Source: Malonomonas rubra DSM 5091
Lineage (GTDB): Bacteria > Desulfobacterota > Desulfuromonadia > Desulfuromonadales > Geopsychrobacteraceae
DNA: 64,000 bases
Direction: 5' to 3'
Assembly (NCBI RefSeq): GCF_900142125.1
Contig: NZ_FQZT01000011.1
Location: 55,495-119,494, forward strand
In this document: piece after piece, positions 42,746 to 51,589 of the stretch
Layout of the letters: every line of letters starts with the position of its first letter
How positions within the stretch are numbered: position 1 is the first letter of the stretch
Notes under the pieces: generated by a model
The model's input: only the letters and a program-made list of their open reading frames with translations
Told to the model about the DNA's origin: nothing
The model's database searches: none
Made by a program: the position numbers and the translations under genes

Positions 42746-44080
42746 TTGTCCGATAAAATTATAGAAATAGCACAAGAGTACTGGCACACATGGAAAGGTT
42801 TGCTCTTATCAATAGCAGCATCGTCTCTGATCCTTTCAGTCGTTTTAGGACAACTTAAATCAACGGATCTTATCTCTGTAATAGCATATTTATTTACAGC
42901 GATCCTTGTTTCTCTCGTTTGGTATTTTGCAAATCTATGTCCTAAAACTGAAAAAGGAAAACTTGGATTTGTAGTAAGCATAAGAGGGACAAGTGATGCA
43001 GAACAGAAAAAAATTAGTGATGATTTTATCTATAACCTGAGATCTCTTCTTAAAAGAGGTCCTCTCGGTAAAAACGTTGATTTTATTGAAATATCAAAAA
43101 ACATTTCTTCAAAAATTAATGATATTGATGATGCACAGTTGCTTAGAGCAAAAACAAAAGCTAAGTTTCTTATATATGGCAGGATAAGAATAAGAAAAAT
43201 AGATGGAAATGACTGCAATATATTAGAATTAGAAGGGATAGTTTCACATGCAGATTTGCCAAAAGAAGTTAGTGAAAAACTAGCAAATGAGTTTGGAGAA
43301 CTTTTCCCAAGAAGAGTTAATATAAAATCTGAAAATGATCTTTTTTCATTTAATTTTACTACAGAATGGACAGAGGTTGTTGCTAAATATGTTATTGGGA
43401 TTGCTTCTGCTCTTTCTGGCGATTTGGATTATGCAGAAGTACTATATAAAGATGTCCAACAAAGTCTAGAAGTGAAACAAACAGACTTTCCTGTTTTTGA
43501 AAAACTTAAAAATAGAATACCCAAAAGAATTACTGAAATAAATAAGGCTAGATCAAACATATCTCTTAATGAATGGAGAAAAACACATGATAAAAATGAG
43601 CTAGAAAAATTTATATCAAGTTTAGACAAGGTTGATGATTCTGCGGAATCTGATTATGGGACCTTATTGCTTAAGGGTATAAAGGTTTTTCTTTGCTCAA
43701 GAGATGTCGATCTTGCTTTGTCATATGTTCAAAAGTGTAAAAAAATTGATGACCCTATCTGGCATTTCAACTCTGCTTTTCTTCATGCCTATAAGGGTGA
43801 CCTTGCAAAAGCAATAAGAGAATATAGGATATGCTCAAATTATGATATTGCCGCTATCACCATATCCCAGGTTGAAAGTTTTTTGGTTTGGATTATTGAA
43901 GAAGAACCTGATAAATATCAATTTTACTATTGTTTAGGTTTTTTTAACTGGAAGATAAAGGGTGATGAAAAAAAAGCTGTAGAAGATTTCCAAGCATTTT
44001 TGAAATATTCAACGGGAGAATTATTTACTAAGGAAGTCTGCTTGGCTCGGAAGTGGATTGGGGAAATTGAAGAAGAATAG
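42746..44080 (+). CDS. Hypothetical membrane protein with TPR-like C-terminus
   Basis: 444 aa from TTG 42746 (AAAGGAAGTG upstream); a TTG at 42695 overlapping the previous gene lacks a ribosome site. Two membrane helices (about residues 18-40 and 45-68), a cytoplasmic alpha/beta domain (GFVVSIRGTSDAEQKKISDD; KFLIYGRIRIRKID), then helical repeats resembling TPRs (GDLDYAEVLYKDV; GDLAKAIREYRIC). Very AT-rich compared with flanking genes, so likely acquired separately. Function unknown. Confidence 0.6.
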   Translation: MSDKIIEIAQEYWHTWKGLLLSIAASSLILSVVLGQLKSTDLISVIAYLFTAILVSLVWYFANLCPKTEKGKLGFVVSIRGTSDAEQKKISDDFIYNLRSLLKRGPLGKNVDFIEISKNISSKINDIDDAQLLRAKTKAKFLIYGRIRIRKIDGNDCNILELEGIVSHADLPKEVSEKLANEFGELFPRRVNIKSENDLFSFNFTTEWTEVVAKYVIGIASALSGDLDYAEVLYKDVQQSLEVKQTDFPVFEKLKNRIPKRITEINKARSNISLNEWRKTHDKNELEKFISSLDKVDDSAESDYGTLLLKGIKVFLCSRDVDLALSYVQKCKKIDDPIWHFNSAFLHAYKGDLAKAIREYRICSNYDIAAITISQVESFLVWIIEEEPDKYQFYYCLGFFNWKIKGDEKKAVEDFQAFLKYSTGELFTKEVCLARKWIGEIEEE

Positions 44081-44765
44081 ATTTGAAGATTTGTGAGTCT
44101 ATATATAATTGTGACTTTCGGGCTTTGAGGGAACGGTGGAGAGACGTTGTTAGCTAGCCCATGGGCAAATTCACATGTTTTTTCACCGTCGCATAAGATA
44201 GGTTATGTAAACTTTGCAAGAGCAAAAGCCTGACCCTACGTTAAAACTCCACTATGGATCACCTGGCAGATAGTTTCAAAACAAACGGGTGCGGTGCTGG
44301 AAGATTATGGTTGGATGGAGTGCTTTGATAGCGGATTTTTGTTCTTCCTAGGACGGTTTTCTCTTTCACTGTTTCAAAACCCACCCAGGTATACTTCATC
44401 GCGGATGCTTTCCTCGAATTTTTTACAGATTGTCAAACCCGAGGGCCTGGTCCGCTGGTTCCGAGGTTTTTCACCGGTTGCCGATTGGGACTCGTAATAA
44501 TCCGGCTCTTAAATGTTTTCATACAAAAACAGTCTTCCACTCATCGGAAGGCTATTTTCTTCACTAATTTCATACTGTATGAAAAGATTACGCGACTAAA
44601 AGCCTTGATTTAACGTATTAGTAATCAATTTCATACGATTTAGCCCCCTTTTTGTGGAATTATCGTAAGCTAAGCGCCGGCACTATGATTATTTGAAAAG
44701 AAGGAGAATGACAGTAATTTCAAAGGTGTGCATAATGGCGGTAAGTTTTTGCCAAGGAGGAAGTT
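44081..44765. other. Intergenic region with TTTCATAC repeats
   Basis: No reliable gene (a 67-codon frame at 44294 has no ribosome site or family). Contains CTTCC/GGAAG hairpin near 44536-44550, a perfect dyad at 44568-44584, and half-sites TTTCATAC at 44517 and 44629. These probably control the IHF-like gene. Confidence 0.45.
44568..44584. promoter_or_regulatory. Dyad TTTCATACTGTATGAAA
   Basis: Perfect 8-bp arms around one T. Two further TTTCATAC half-sites lie 51 bases before and 61 bases after. Spacing suggests cooperative binding of one regulator 180-250 bases upstream of the IHF-like gene. Confidence 0.45.
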
Positions 44766-45050
44766 GTGTCACTCACCAAGAACGATCTTATTGAACATGT
44801 CTACCTGACTACAGGGTTTTCGAAGAAAGAATCCTCTGGGATTGTCGAAGAAGTTTTTGAAACCATTAAGTGCACCCTGGGGACTGGGGAGAATGTGAAG
44901 ATCTCTGGTTTTGGGAACTTCACGGTTAAACAGAAAGATTCTCGCGCTGGACGAAATCCTCAGACTGGAGAAGCTATTGAGCTCTCAGCCCGTAAGATCG
45001 TGTCATTTAAGCCTAGCATGAGCCTTCGGGACGAGATTAACGAAGACTGA
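44766..45050 (+). CDS. IHF/HU-family DNA-bending protein
   Basis: 94 aa from GTG 44766 (AAGGAGG upstream). LTKNDLIEHVYLTTGFSKKE, GENVKISGFGNFTVKQK, and RAGRNPQTGEAIELSARKIV with the intercalating proline arm identify the IHF-alpha type. A plasmid-borne IHF could serve oriT, replication or recombination structures. Monocistronic. Confidence 0.9.
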   Translation: MSLTKNDLIEHVYLTTGFSKKESSGIVEEVFETIKCTLGTGENVKISGFGNFTVKQKDSRAGRNPQTGEAIELSARKIVSFKPSMSLRDEINED

Positions 45051-45119
45051 CTTCCCCTGAAGGGCTGATTGTTGTCTGAAGTGAAAGTTGGCACATATCG
45101 CAGCTATGTGGTCACGGTG

Positions 45120-46001
45120 TTATGTCGGTAGAGCGAACTCAAAAGGTATAACCCCCTGCTGCTCCCAAAGAGAAACTATTGAATCAAGCGCTTCCTCGGC
45201 GGTTTTAAAATCAATGCCGCGAGGGATAATCGATTCATTTTCAAATGCCGCTTTTGTTTCGCTCCAGCTTTCCTTAAAGCTGATGCCGCCCCGGCAGTCT
45301 ATGTAGCGAGATTCGCACGCCAACTGAAATTCTTTTCCTGCTGTCGCCCAGAATGTTTCGTCCGTTATGGGTTTGTTTTCTAAAATCCGGGTGAGATCAT
45401 ATAAATCCTTTACTCTGATCGCTTCCCCTGGCTTTTTCATCTTTTCCCTATAAGACGGTAAAGTGCTTAGGAATGCTCGAGCTTTTTCGCCGGCAATTCT
45501 TTCCAAAGTGTAGGCTCTGATGGTGGAGCCGTTCCATTGTATTTCATCAATTGAATCTTCTGTAAGGGTTTCAGGGGCTGCGACATCGATTGTAAGTGCT
45601 GGTAGCCCTCGAACTCCAGCCAGCTGATGGTCAATCAAGGTTATTTTTACCTGGAAAGCATTCCAGCCCTTTGGGTGTTCGACACGCGGTTTGAGATCGA
45701 CTTTTACTCGACTGACCTCAAAGCGAACGGGGGACTGCTTTTCAAAATATCTTGATACGGCAAGTGGAATGTGTGTTTCTAGAAAGCTCTTCTGATCACT
45801 ACGATCAGGGACCTGTAGGCTGAAGTCGGTGTCCAGGTTGCTATCAATGTCGAGAGAAAGCCTGTCTGTTCCTAGCCGACGATTAAGGATAAGGGCACCT
45901 TTAAAGATCAGAACATCCCTTATCTCAGCATTTTCTGACAGGGCTGAAAGAACTTGGGAGAGGGCCTCATATTTCCATAGGTTGATTAAATTTTGTTCCA
46001 T
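45120..46001 (-). CDS. abiEii: AbiEii/AbiGii-type nucleotidyltransferase toxin
   Basis: 293 aa. Core motif VLIFKGALILNRRLG followed by RLSLDIDSNLDTDF (nucleotidyltransferase G-x-D-x-D pattern in degenerate form), TIDVAAPETL and ERIAGEKARAFLSTL with VKDLYDLTRI. In AbiE (type IV) systems this enzyme transfers nucleotides to tRNA and blocks growth. It starts 5 bases after the upstream antitoxin-like gene. Confidence 0.82.
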   Translation of the reverse strand: MEQNLINLWKYEALSQVLSALSENAEIRDVLIFKGALILNRRLGTDRLSLDIDSNLDTDFSLQVPDRSDQKSFLETHIPLAVSRYFEKQSPVRFEVSRVKVDLKPRVEHPKGWNAFQVKITLIDHQLAGVRGLPALTIDVAAPETLTEDSIDEIQWNGSTIRAYTLERIAGEKARAFLSTLPSYREKMKKPGEAIRVKDLYDLTRILENKPITDETFWATAGKEFQLACESRYIDCRGGISFKESWSETKAAFENESIIPRGIDFKTAEEALDSIVSLWEQQGVIPFEFALPT

Positions 46002-46006
46002 GGCTA

Positions 46007-46969
46007 TTACGGGATAAAAATATTCCAGCTAGGGTTAATTCGTTGGAAAGCGTGTCCCTTTAATAGGGGGATGGTGATTTGGTCCGCTGAGGTTTCTGCC
46101 TCTTTTTTTGTGTTTTCCAGGAATCGGTTCAGTTCAGCCTTTGGCTGGTAGCCAATAAAGTCAAGCAAGGCCCCTAGCCTGCGATTGAGCGAAGCGGATT
46201 TGATGCTGTTCAGCAAATCGAGAAGGGCCTCTTCGTCTATTGAGTCGATATAGTTCTCCCACGCCTCGAACACTACTTCTGCCCCGCCGCAGTGGATAGG
46301 GTAGCTTAAGGTGTCGAGCAGTGTTTGTTCTTTAGAGGTTATTTTGATAGTTGTTCTTGGGTTCAGGATGCGCGTCTTGATTCCTGGGATTGTATTGCTA
46401 TTTCGCTTTGTTGTGTAAAAAGGGACGCCTTGATAGGAAAAGCTGAGCGTGCCAATTTTTTTGGACGCCTCAGGTTGCGTGTCCTCATGTTTAGAATCAA
46501 TGACCTGATGAGGACTTTGGGGGTTGCTTGGTTTGGGCGATTTGGTTAGCGTAGCAATGTGGTGATGGCTTGGAAATTGAGTGGACATCTCATAATAGGA
46601 AATCGCGCTGAAGTAGCAAATCACCCCGTCGGGTTTGTGGGCTTGTAGCATTTCAAAAGGGTCTGTGGTCTTGTCATGTGAGGCGCTGAGGCCGATTAGA
46701 TAGAACTCTTTGGAGGGAGCGCTGCTCTCCTTTTTCTCTGTCGGTATTTCAGTTGCAAGGCCCATTGAGGTCAGCAGTTCTAAGATCTTGAGACCACTTG
46801 GAAATGTAGATGGCAGCTGCTTTTCTTTTTTTATAGCAGAGAATATTGAAGCTAAGGTATTGCGAGAGAGGCAGCGCGTTGACGGAATTCCTTGAGACGG
46901 GGCAACTAGCCTGTCGGAAAACTCTTTAAGAAATAAATCCCATTGCTTGGGGAGCGCGTGATCTGGCAT
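46007..46969 (-). CDS. abiEi: AbiEi-like antitoxin/regulator
   Basis: 320 aa. The N-terminal region (RNTLASIFSAIKKEKQLPST, GLKILELLTSMGLA) looks like a winged helix; the body (GVICYFSAISYYEMSTQFPS, YQGVPFYTTKRNS, TSKEQTLLDTLSYPIHCGGA) follows the AbiEi pattern. In known systems it represses the operon and neutralises AbiEii. Two long palindromes lie immediately upstream and could be its targets. Confidence 0.75.
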   Translation of the reverse strand: MPDHALPKQWDLFLKEFSDRLVAPSQGIPSTRCLSRNTLASIFSAIKKEKQLPSTFPSGLKILELLTSMGLATEIPTEKKESSAPSKEFYLIGLSASHDKTTDPFEMLQAHKPDGVICYFSAISYYEMSTQFPSHHHIATLTKSPKPSNPQSPHQVIDSKHEDTQPEASKKIGTLSFSYQGVPFYTTKRNSNTIPGIKTRILNPRTTIKITSKEQTLLDTLSYPIHCGGAEVVFEAWENYIDSIDEEALLDLLNSIKSASLNRRLGALLDFIGYQPKAELNRFLENTKKEAETSADQITIPLLKGHAFQRINPSWNIFIP

Positions 46970-46991
46970 TGACCCTCTTTGAATATCGGTA

Positions 46992-47047
46992 ATCAGTGCT
47001 TATATCGAATATGCTTGCTAGCAAGCATATTCGATATAAGCACTGAT
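46992..47047. repeat. 56-bp perfect palindrome (copy 1)
   Basis: 28-bp arms with no mismatch and no loop, beginning ATCAGTGC and ending GCACTGAT. The central 18 bp ATGCTTGCTAGCAAGCAT is shared with copy 2, but the outer 19 bp of each arm differ. Followed by GTCAAG. It is 22 bases upstream of the abiEi start. Confidence 0.85.
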
Positions 47048-47124
47048 GTCAAGTGACGGAATAAAAATGCATTTTTACAAGAAAGAAATTGTGGATGGAA
47101 ATGTAGCGCTTGCCGAGAGTTTAC

Positions 47125-47178
47125 TGCAGTTCATTATCTTTTATGCTTGCTAGCAAGCATAAAAGATAATGAACTGCA
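47125..47178. repeat. 54-bp perfect palindrome (copy 2)
   Basis: 27-bp arms, beginning TGCAGTTC and ending GAACTGCA, with the same 18-bp core as copy 1. Outer arms are unrelated to copy 1 yet perfectly self-complementary. Followed by TGTCAAG as in copy 1. Lies between the abiE and mobile-mystery operons. Confidence 0.85.
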
Positions 47179-47237
47179 TGTCAAGATATCACGATACATT
47201 CAGGATTTTCTGCTAGGGCCAACTATCATACCGCCTG

Positions 47238-47825
47238 CTACGAACGAACAAAAGCCAGTAAGGGGTCATAAGTGTGCTGATCAGCAGAACGAAGTGCATT
47301 GATGTAATTCCTTCTGCAGTCGCCAGCATTAGTTAAATTTTCTTGCCCCCAACTGAAACGTTCCTGCCCTAGTAAATGAACCAGAACAATGTCGGCTATC
47401 AGGCGAGCATGGCGGCCATTACCATTTGGAAAAGCATGAATGGAAACCAGTCGGTGATGGAAGCGAGCTGCTATTTCATCCGGCGGATAGGTATCAAACT
47501 CCAGCCAGGTACTGACATCATCAAATAGTTGACGTAGAGCCATTGGGATTTGCACCCATTCAATACCGATATTTTTCTGACTGCGGCGAAACTCGCCTGC
47601 CCACCGCCAGACATGCCCAAACATTTTCTTGTGCAGCGAGCAAACGTACTTCTCAGTTAAAATATCCTTCTGCTTGCGTCTGAAAACGGTGTCTTCTGCT
47701 TCATGGATATTTTCTTGTTCCCAGCGATCAAGCTCAGCTCTGGTCCTGATGTGCGGCAGCAAGAGGCCCTCTGCTTCGTCTGGATCTATTGGTGTAGCCC
47801 CTTCGGGATACTCAAAATCGATCAT
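47238..47825 (-). CDS. Fic-domain protein, mobile mystery protein B type
   Basis: 195 aa. The Fic motif is HAFPNGNGRHARL near residue 135: the histidine and GNGR loop are present, but the usual acidic Mg-ligand (D/E) is Asn. An N-terminal segment, ILTEKYVCSLHKKMFGHVWR, matches the Fic family core. With the upstream XRE gene it forms the mobile mystery A/B pair. Likely an addiction-type module; AMP transfer by the standard mechanism is uncertain. Confidence 0.85.
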   Translation of the reverse strand: MIDFEYPEGATPIDPDEAEGLLLPHIRTRAELDRWEQENIHEAEDTVFRRKQKDILTEKYVCSLHKKMFGHVWRWAGEFRRSQKNIGIEWVQIPMALRQLFDDVSTWLEFDTYPPDEIAARFHHRLVSIHAFPNGNGRHARLIADIVLVHLLGQERFSWGQENLTNAGDCRRNYINALRSADQHTYDPLLAFVRS

Positions 47826-48289
47826 TCTTTCCTCCAGAAGTCCCTAGGCATGTCGCGTACCAGATCATCTACCTTGGACTGAAGCATTTTCTGACGTTCC
47901 TCACTTGAGACCTGCTGATTTTCGAGCAACATCGTATGAGAGGTGCGGGAAAAGCGCTTTTCAGCAACTTTTTGGGCCTGATTTCGAATAGTTTCTTCCA
48001 GGCTGACGCGAGGGACAACGGAATAAACAAAAACACAGTCCATTGCCTCTGCAGCTTGACGCATGCTCTTCAATGTAATGGCACCGGAAATTTCATCCTT
48101 TTCCATCTGCACAATGCGCGGCTGGCTGACTCCCATTCGTTCGCCCATTTGCTTTCCGGACATTCCCAGGGCTTCACGAATTGAGCGTAGCCAGCCTTTA
48201 ACTGGGGGCTGGCTTGTCCTGATAACGCTTAGCTTCTTGAAAGTTGCGTCCAGCTGCTCTCGCATAATGCGGCGATGCTTAGATTGCAT
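47822..48289 (-). CDS. XRE regulator, mobile mystery protein A type
   Basis: 155 aa with a central Cro/CI HTH (IREALGMSGKQMGERMGVSQ, PRIVQMEKDEISGAITLKSM). The conserved CVFVYSVVP segment and the overlap with the Fic gene (4 bases) identify mobile mystery protein A. It probably acts as antitoxin/repressor. An AAAGG precedes the ATG. Confidence 0.85.
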   Translation of the reverse strand: MQSKHRRIMREQLDATFKKLSVIRTSQPPVKGWLRSIREALGMSGKQMGERMGVSQPRIVQMEKDEISGAITLKSMRQAAEAMDCVFVYSVVPRVSLEETIRNQAQKVAEKRFSRTSHTMLLENQQVSSEERQKMLQSKVDDLVRDMPRDFWRKE

Positions 48290-48392
48290 AATATAACCTT
48301 TAAGTTATTTATATTTACTTTTTTGATAATACATATGTTATAAAATATAAGCAAATAAATAATATATAGATTATAAAAATGATCAAGACAGG

Positions 48393-49652
48393 CTAGAATT
48401 CTACAAACGGCAAACTATCCCAGCGAGTTGTATAAGCTGGTGAAAGCCGTGCTTGTCGCATGAACCAATCTTTTTTCGGCCTTTGTCCGCCGAACCAAAT
48501 GCCTCCAGCCCGTTGATTGATCAGATCTATTGCTTCCATTAAGCTCTTTGATTCAGGGCCGATAGCTGGGTCATGGAGCAAAGATAGTTGTTGCTGCTTT
48601 TCTGGGGAGAAGTCACTGAGCATAACGCCTGCTTTCGTGTATCGATGGCCATCTTTCCATATTTCTTTTAACAGTTTGGTGCTGAGAGATAACAGGTTTT
48701 GGGTATTTGAGGTCGCCTGAAAAAGACTCTGGGTTGCTGCGTTGCCGTAATAGGTCCCCAGGTTATCAAACGGGCTGGTTCTGATAAAAACGGTAAGAGC
48801 TGCAGCGATCCGTTTTTCTCTGCGTAACTTCTCTGCGGCACGCGCAGTGAATTCACAGATGGCTTCTCGCATCAATCTATATTCGGTGATTTTGTCACCA
48901 AACGAACGAGAACAGATGATCTGTTTTTTGGGCGGAGAAATTTCCTCCAGTTCGATGCAAGATTCTCCGTTTAGTTCCCGTACTGTACGTTCCATTACAA
49001 CCGAGAAATGTTTTCTGACAAATTTTTGCTGAAGTTGTGACAGGTCATACGCCGTGTGGACCCCTATTGTCTTAAGTCGTTTTGTATGTTGCCGGCCAAC
49101 TCCCCAGACTTCTGAAACGGGGACCCGTTGAAGGATTTTCGTGGATTGCAGGCGATCGGAAAGATCCACCACCCCTTCTTCTGGGAACAGTTTCTTGGCG
49201 GCGTGATTGGCAAGCTTTGCAAGGGTTTTGGTTGGTCCAGTCCCGACTGATACCGGAATGCCGACATGACGGAAGACTGTTCTCTTGATCCCTCCACAGT
49301 AAGCTGTCAGTTCGCGGAAACCGGACAGATCCAGAAACGCTTCATCGATCGAATAGATTTCAACGTGTGGGCTGAATGTTTCTAGGGTCTGCATCACCCT
49401 GGATGAGATATCTCCATACAGTGTGTAGTTTGAAGAGAAAATGTGCGCTCCATGCTGCTGTAGGAGATCCTGAACTTTGAATAGAGGTTCCCCCATCTTG
49501 ATACCGAGGTCTTTGACCTCCTGGCTACGGGCAACAATACAGCCATCATTGTTCGAGAGAACGGCAACAGGTTGCGACTTTAGATCCGGCCGAAAAAGCC
49601 TTTCACAGCTTGCATAAAAGTTATTGCAGTCTACGAGGGCAAAAGTTTTCAT
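48393..49652 (-). CDS. umuC: Y-family DNA polymerase V catalytic subunit UmuC
   Basis: 419 aa, full length for the family. FALVDCNNFYASCERLFRPD, LSNNDGCIVARSQEVKDLGI, the catalytic SIDEAFLDLSGF, and helix-hairpin-helix part WGVGRQHTKRLKTIGVHTAY. Translesion synthesis in the SOS response; plasmid copies (RumB/MucB type) increase mutagenesis and survival. It overlaps umuD by 4 bases. Confidence 0.95.
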   Translation of the reverse strand: MKTFALVDCNNFYASCERLFRPDLKSQPVAVLSNNDGCIVARSQEVKDLGIKMGEPLFKVQDLLQQHGAHIFSSNYTLYGDISSRVMQTLETFSPHVEIYSIDEAFLDLSGFRELTAYCGGIKRTVFRHVGIPVSVGTGPTKTLAKLANHAAKKLFPEEGVVDLSDRLQSTKILQRVPVSEVWGVGRQHTKRLKTIGVHTAYDLSQLQQKFVRKHFSVVMERTVRELNGESCIELEEISPPKKQIICSRSFGDKITEYRLMREAICEFTARAAEKLRREKRIAAALTVFIRTSPFDNLGTYYGNAATQSLFQATSNTQNLLSLSTKLLKEIWKDGHRYTKAGVMLSDFSPEKQQQLSLLHDPAIGPESKSLMEAIDLINQRAGGIWFGGQRPKKDWFMRQARLSPAYTTRWDSLPFVEF

Positions 49653-50080
49653 GGTTTGCGGACCGAGTGGATAACGGTTGTGACAACACCAAAGATTTCC
49701 AGATCCACCCCTTCTGGAATGGTTATCGGCAAATGTTTTTTGTTCATCGGCACAAGCCGCAGCGCTGGCTTCAATTCAAGCCGCTTAACCGTCAATTCGC
49801 CACTGAGCTCTGCAATGATAATATCCCCGTGACGGGCTGTTAAAGATCGATCCACGACGAGAATGTCGCCGGAGAAGATCCCTGCTTCGAGCATGGATTC
49901 TCCCTGCGCGCGGACAAAATAAGTCGCAGCTGGCCGTTTGATGCATAGCTCATTCAGGTCGAGAGTTTTTTCACAATAGTCTGTTGCAGGAGATGGAAAT
50001 CCAGCAGGAACGGCATCAAGGTAAAAAGGGATCGACAGGGACATAAATGTATCTGACTTGCCGAGCAAGACTGCATGCAT
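49649..50080 (-). CDS. umuD: UmuD-type self-cleaving SOS protein
   Basis: 143 aa from ATG 50080 (GGAGAG 6 bases upstream). Cleavage region VPAGFPSPATDY, catalytic Ser in RAQGESMLEAGI and Lys in GELTVKRLEL. Cleaved UmuD' activates UmuC. The frame to 50143 lacks a ribosome site. I could not recognise a LexA box with certainty. Confidence 0.93.
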   Translation of the reverse strand: MHAVLLGKSDTFMSLSIPFYLDAVPAGFPSPATDYCEKTLDLNELCIKRPAATYFVRAQGESMLEAGIFSGDILVVDRSLTARHGDIIIAELSGELTVKRLELKPALRLVPMNKKHLPITIPEGVDLEIFGVVTTVIHSVRKP

Positions 50081-50250
50081 AATCAACTCTCCATGGTGTG
50101 TGTTTCCCAGAATTGAACACGCCATTGTGTCGGATAATGTCACGATTCTATGCTGTGGTCTTTGGAAGATTTTTTGATAAAGCTCTCCCCTTCAATCAGA
50201 GATCTGTCAGGATTCCTCTCTATCATTAGAAAATCAAGGAGGGGATTCCT

Positions 50251-50451
50251 ATGCAATATTCAAAAGTTTTGGTTCATGCGTTTTCAGTAGCAACAGGAAG
50301 AAGTATCGCCGAGGGGTTGATCGAGTTGGGTTTGTCAGACGTTGTCCAAGAAGAGGATGTTAAACAGCTTACGGCGGTCGAAGAGAACTATCTTCAGGAA
50401 CTGTTATCGGACGAGGATTCCATCAGGTCGTGGCGCTACGTTACCAGTTAA
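50251..50451 (+). CDS. Hypothetical 66-aa protein
   Basis: AAGGAGGGG lies 6 bases before the ATG. Compact, helical and acidic (VATGRSIAEGLIELGLSDVV, QEEDVKQLTAVEENYLQELL). Divergent from umuDC and may share its control region. No family known to me. Confidence 0.6.
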   Translation: MQYSKVLVHAFSVATGRSIAEGLIELGLSDVVQEEDVKQLTAVEENYLQELLSDEDSIRSWRYVTS

Positions 50452-50504
50452 ATGGACTTGAAGCCCAATGGAACGGAAAAGTACGCTAAGGATTTACAAC
50501 AGAC

Positions 50505-50551
50505 GAAAAAAAGAGACCAGCCAAGCGGAGGGGGATGCGAGGCTGGTCTCT
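50505..50551 (-). terminator. Terminator for the ardC gene
   Basis: AGAGACCAGCC (50512-50522) pairs with GGCTGGTCTCT (50541-50551); read leftward it is followed by a T7 run. It lies 165 bases beyond the ardC stop. It could also act on the rightward 66-aa gene, though no T-run follows in that direction. Confidence 0.65.
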
Positions 50552-50716
50552 TCAGTTCGGAGCTAACGCCCCTCCTGATAACGTTGAATCTAACCGAGTG
50601 TCTGGGCAAAGTAAAGGGCGTTGACACTAAACTCAAATCGTAATCCAACGCCGGGGCGCAGCCCCGGAAAATTTTGAGGCAGGGAATTAGGTCCCCTGCC
50701 CCATTTGTTTATCAAA

Positions 50717-51589
50717 TTATTCTGAAGATGCCTGGAACTCTCGTCCAAGCATGTGATCGGCTGCTTTTTGAGCTTGTGCGGCAGCGAGGATTACAAGCTT
50801 GGGGTCTTCGGAGATCTTCTTACGCCAGCCATCGATGTAGGCAGCTGAATTGTCGATAGTTGAGTTTTCGATACCGGCAATACCGCAAAGCATAGCGCTT
50901 CCCATCTCGGCCACAAGCTCCTCTTTTGAGTAGTTTTCTGAACCAAATTGAATACGTTCGGTGATCCCAGGACGATTAAGGCGGTTCTCGTGGCCTGTTG
51001 CATGGGTTAATTCGTGAAAGATTGCGGAATAGTATTCTTCCTGAGTGTGGAAGTATTTTGCTTTGGGAATCCAGACCTGATCTTGGCCCGGTGAGTAGCA
51101 TGCTTGAGTTCCCATAAAAAGAATTTCAGGAGCGTTAGGCATACCGGCAACGATGGCCTCAGCTGCCTCAATGGGGTCCATATCCTCTCTGGTTTCAGCA
51201 GTTGGGATCTTTTTAGGGTTAATGCCTTCTGTCTGCTCAAGGTTCCAGACCAAGTAATAGCGTAACATCGGGATTTTCCGAATCTCGGCTTCACCGTTTT
51301 CTTTTTCAATTTCTTTATCCAGGAACTTCCAGAAAACGACGGGAGTACCTTTCTGGCCCTTGAGGACTTTCCCACCTAACTGCTTAATTTGCCTGAAAGA
51401 AAGCCACCAGGGAGAGGCGAAACCGCTGCAAGAAAGCATAAGTGGATTGATTCCACGGTAGGGCTTCTTGCTAATCAGGTTCTTAGGGGAGCCGCTTTCA
51501 GCGTTCCAAGGTTTACGCCAAGGCACTACACCTTGATCGAGCTTAGTGAGGATTTGATCGGTAATCATTTGATAGATTTCCTGGCTCAT
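50717..51589 (-). CDS. ardC: ArdC-like antirestriction protein (ssDNA-binding + metalloprotease fold)
   Basis: 290 aa. The N-terminal ArdC/DUF1738 domain (YQMITDQILTKLDQGVVPWR, KPYRGINPLMLSC, WLSFRQIKQLGGKVLKGQKG) binds single-stranded DNA in known members. The C-terminal zincin-like part has the metal motif HELTHATGHENRL near residue 190. ArdC proteins protect incoming plasmid DNA from type I restriction in a new host. Confidence 0.93.
   Translation of the reverse strand: MSQEIYQMITDQILTKLDQGVVPWRKPWNAESGSPKNLISKKPYRGINPLMLSCSGFASPWWLSFRQIKQLGGKVLKGQKGTPVVFWKFLDKEIEKENGEAEIRKIPMLRYYLVWNLEQTEGINPKKIPTAETREDMDPIEAAEAIVAGMPNAPEILFMGTQACYSPGQDQVWIPKAKYFHTQEEYYSAIFHELTHATGHENRLNRPGITERIQFGSENYSKEELVAEMGSAMLCGIAGIENSTIDNSAAYIDGWRKKISEDPKLVILAAAQAQKAADHMLGREFQASSE

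Noticed and set aside
44294..44497. 67-codon frame upstream of the IHF-like gene
   Set aside because: No ribosome site and no conserved feature; lies in a repeat-rich control region.
46992..47178. CRISPR-like repeat pair
   Set aside because: Only two units, each palindromic with variable arms, no direct repeat-spacer periodicity and no cas genes.
50567..50625. attC-like site (CTAACGCCC ... GGGCGTTGAC)
   Set aside because: Only the outer arms resemble integron R boxes; inner boxes and a cassette array are missing, and no integrase is present.
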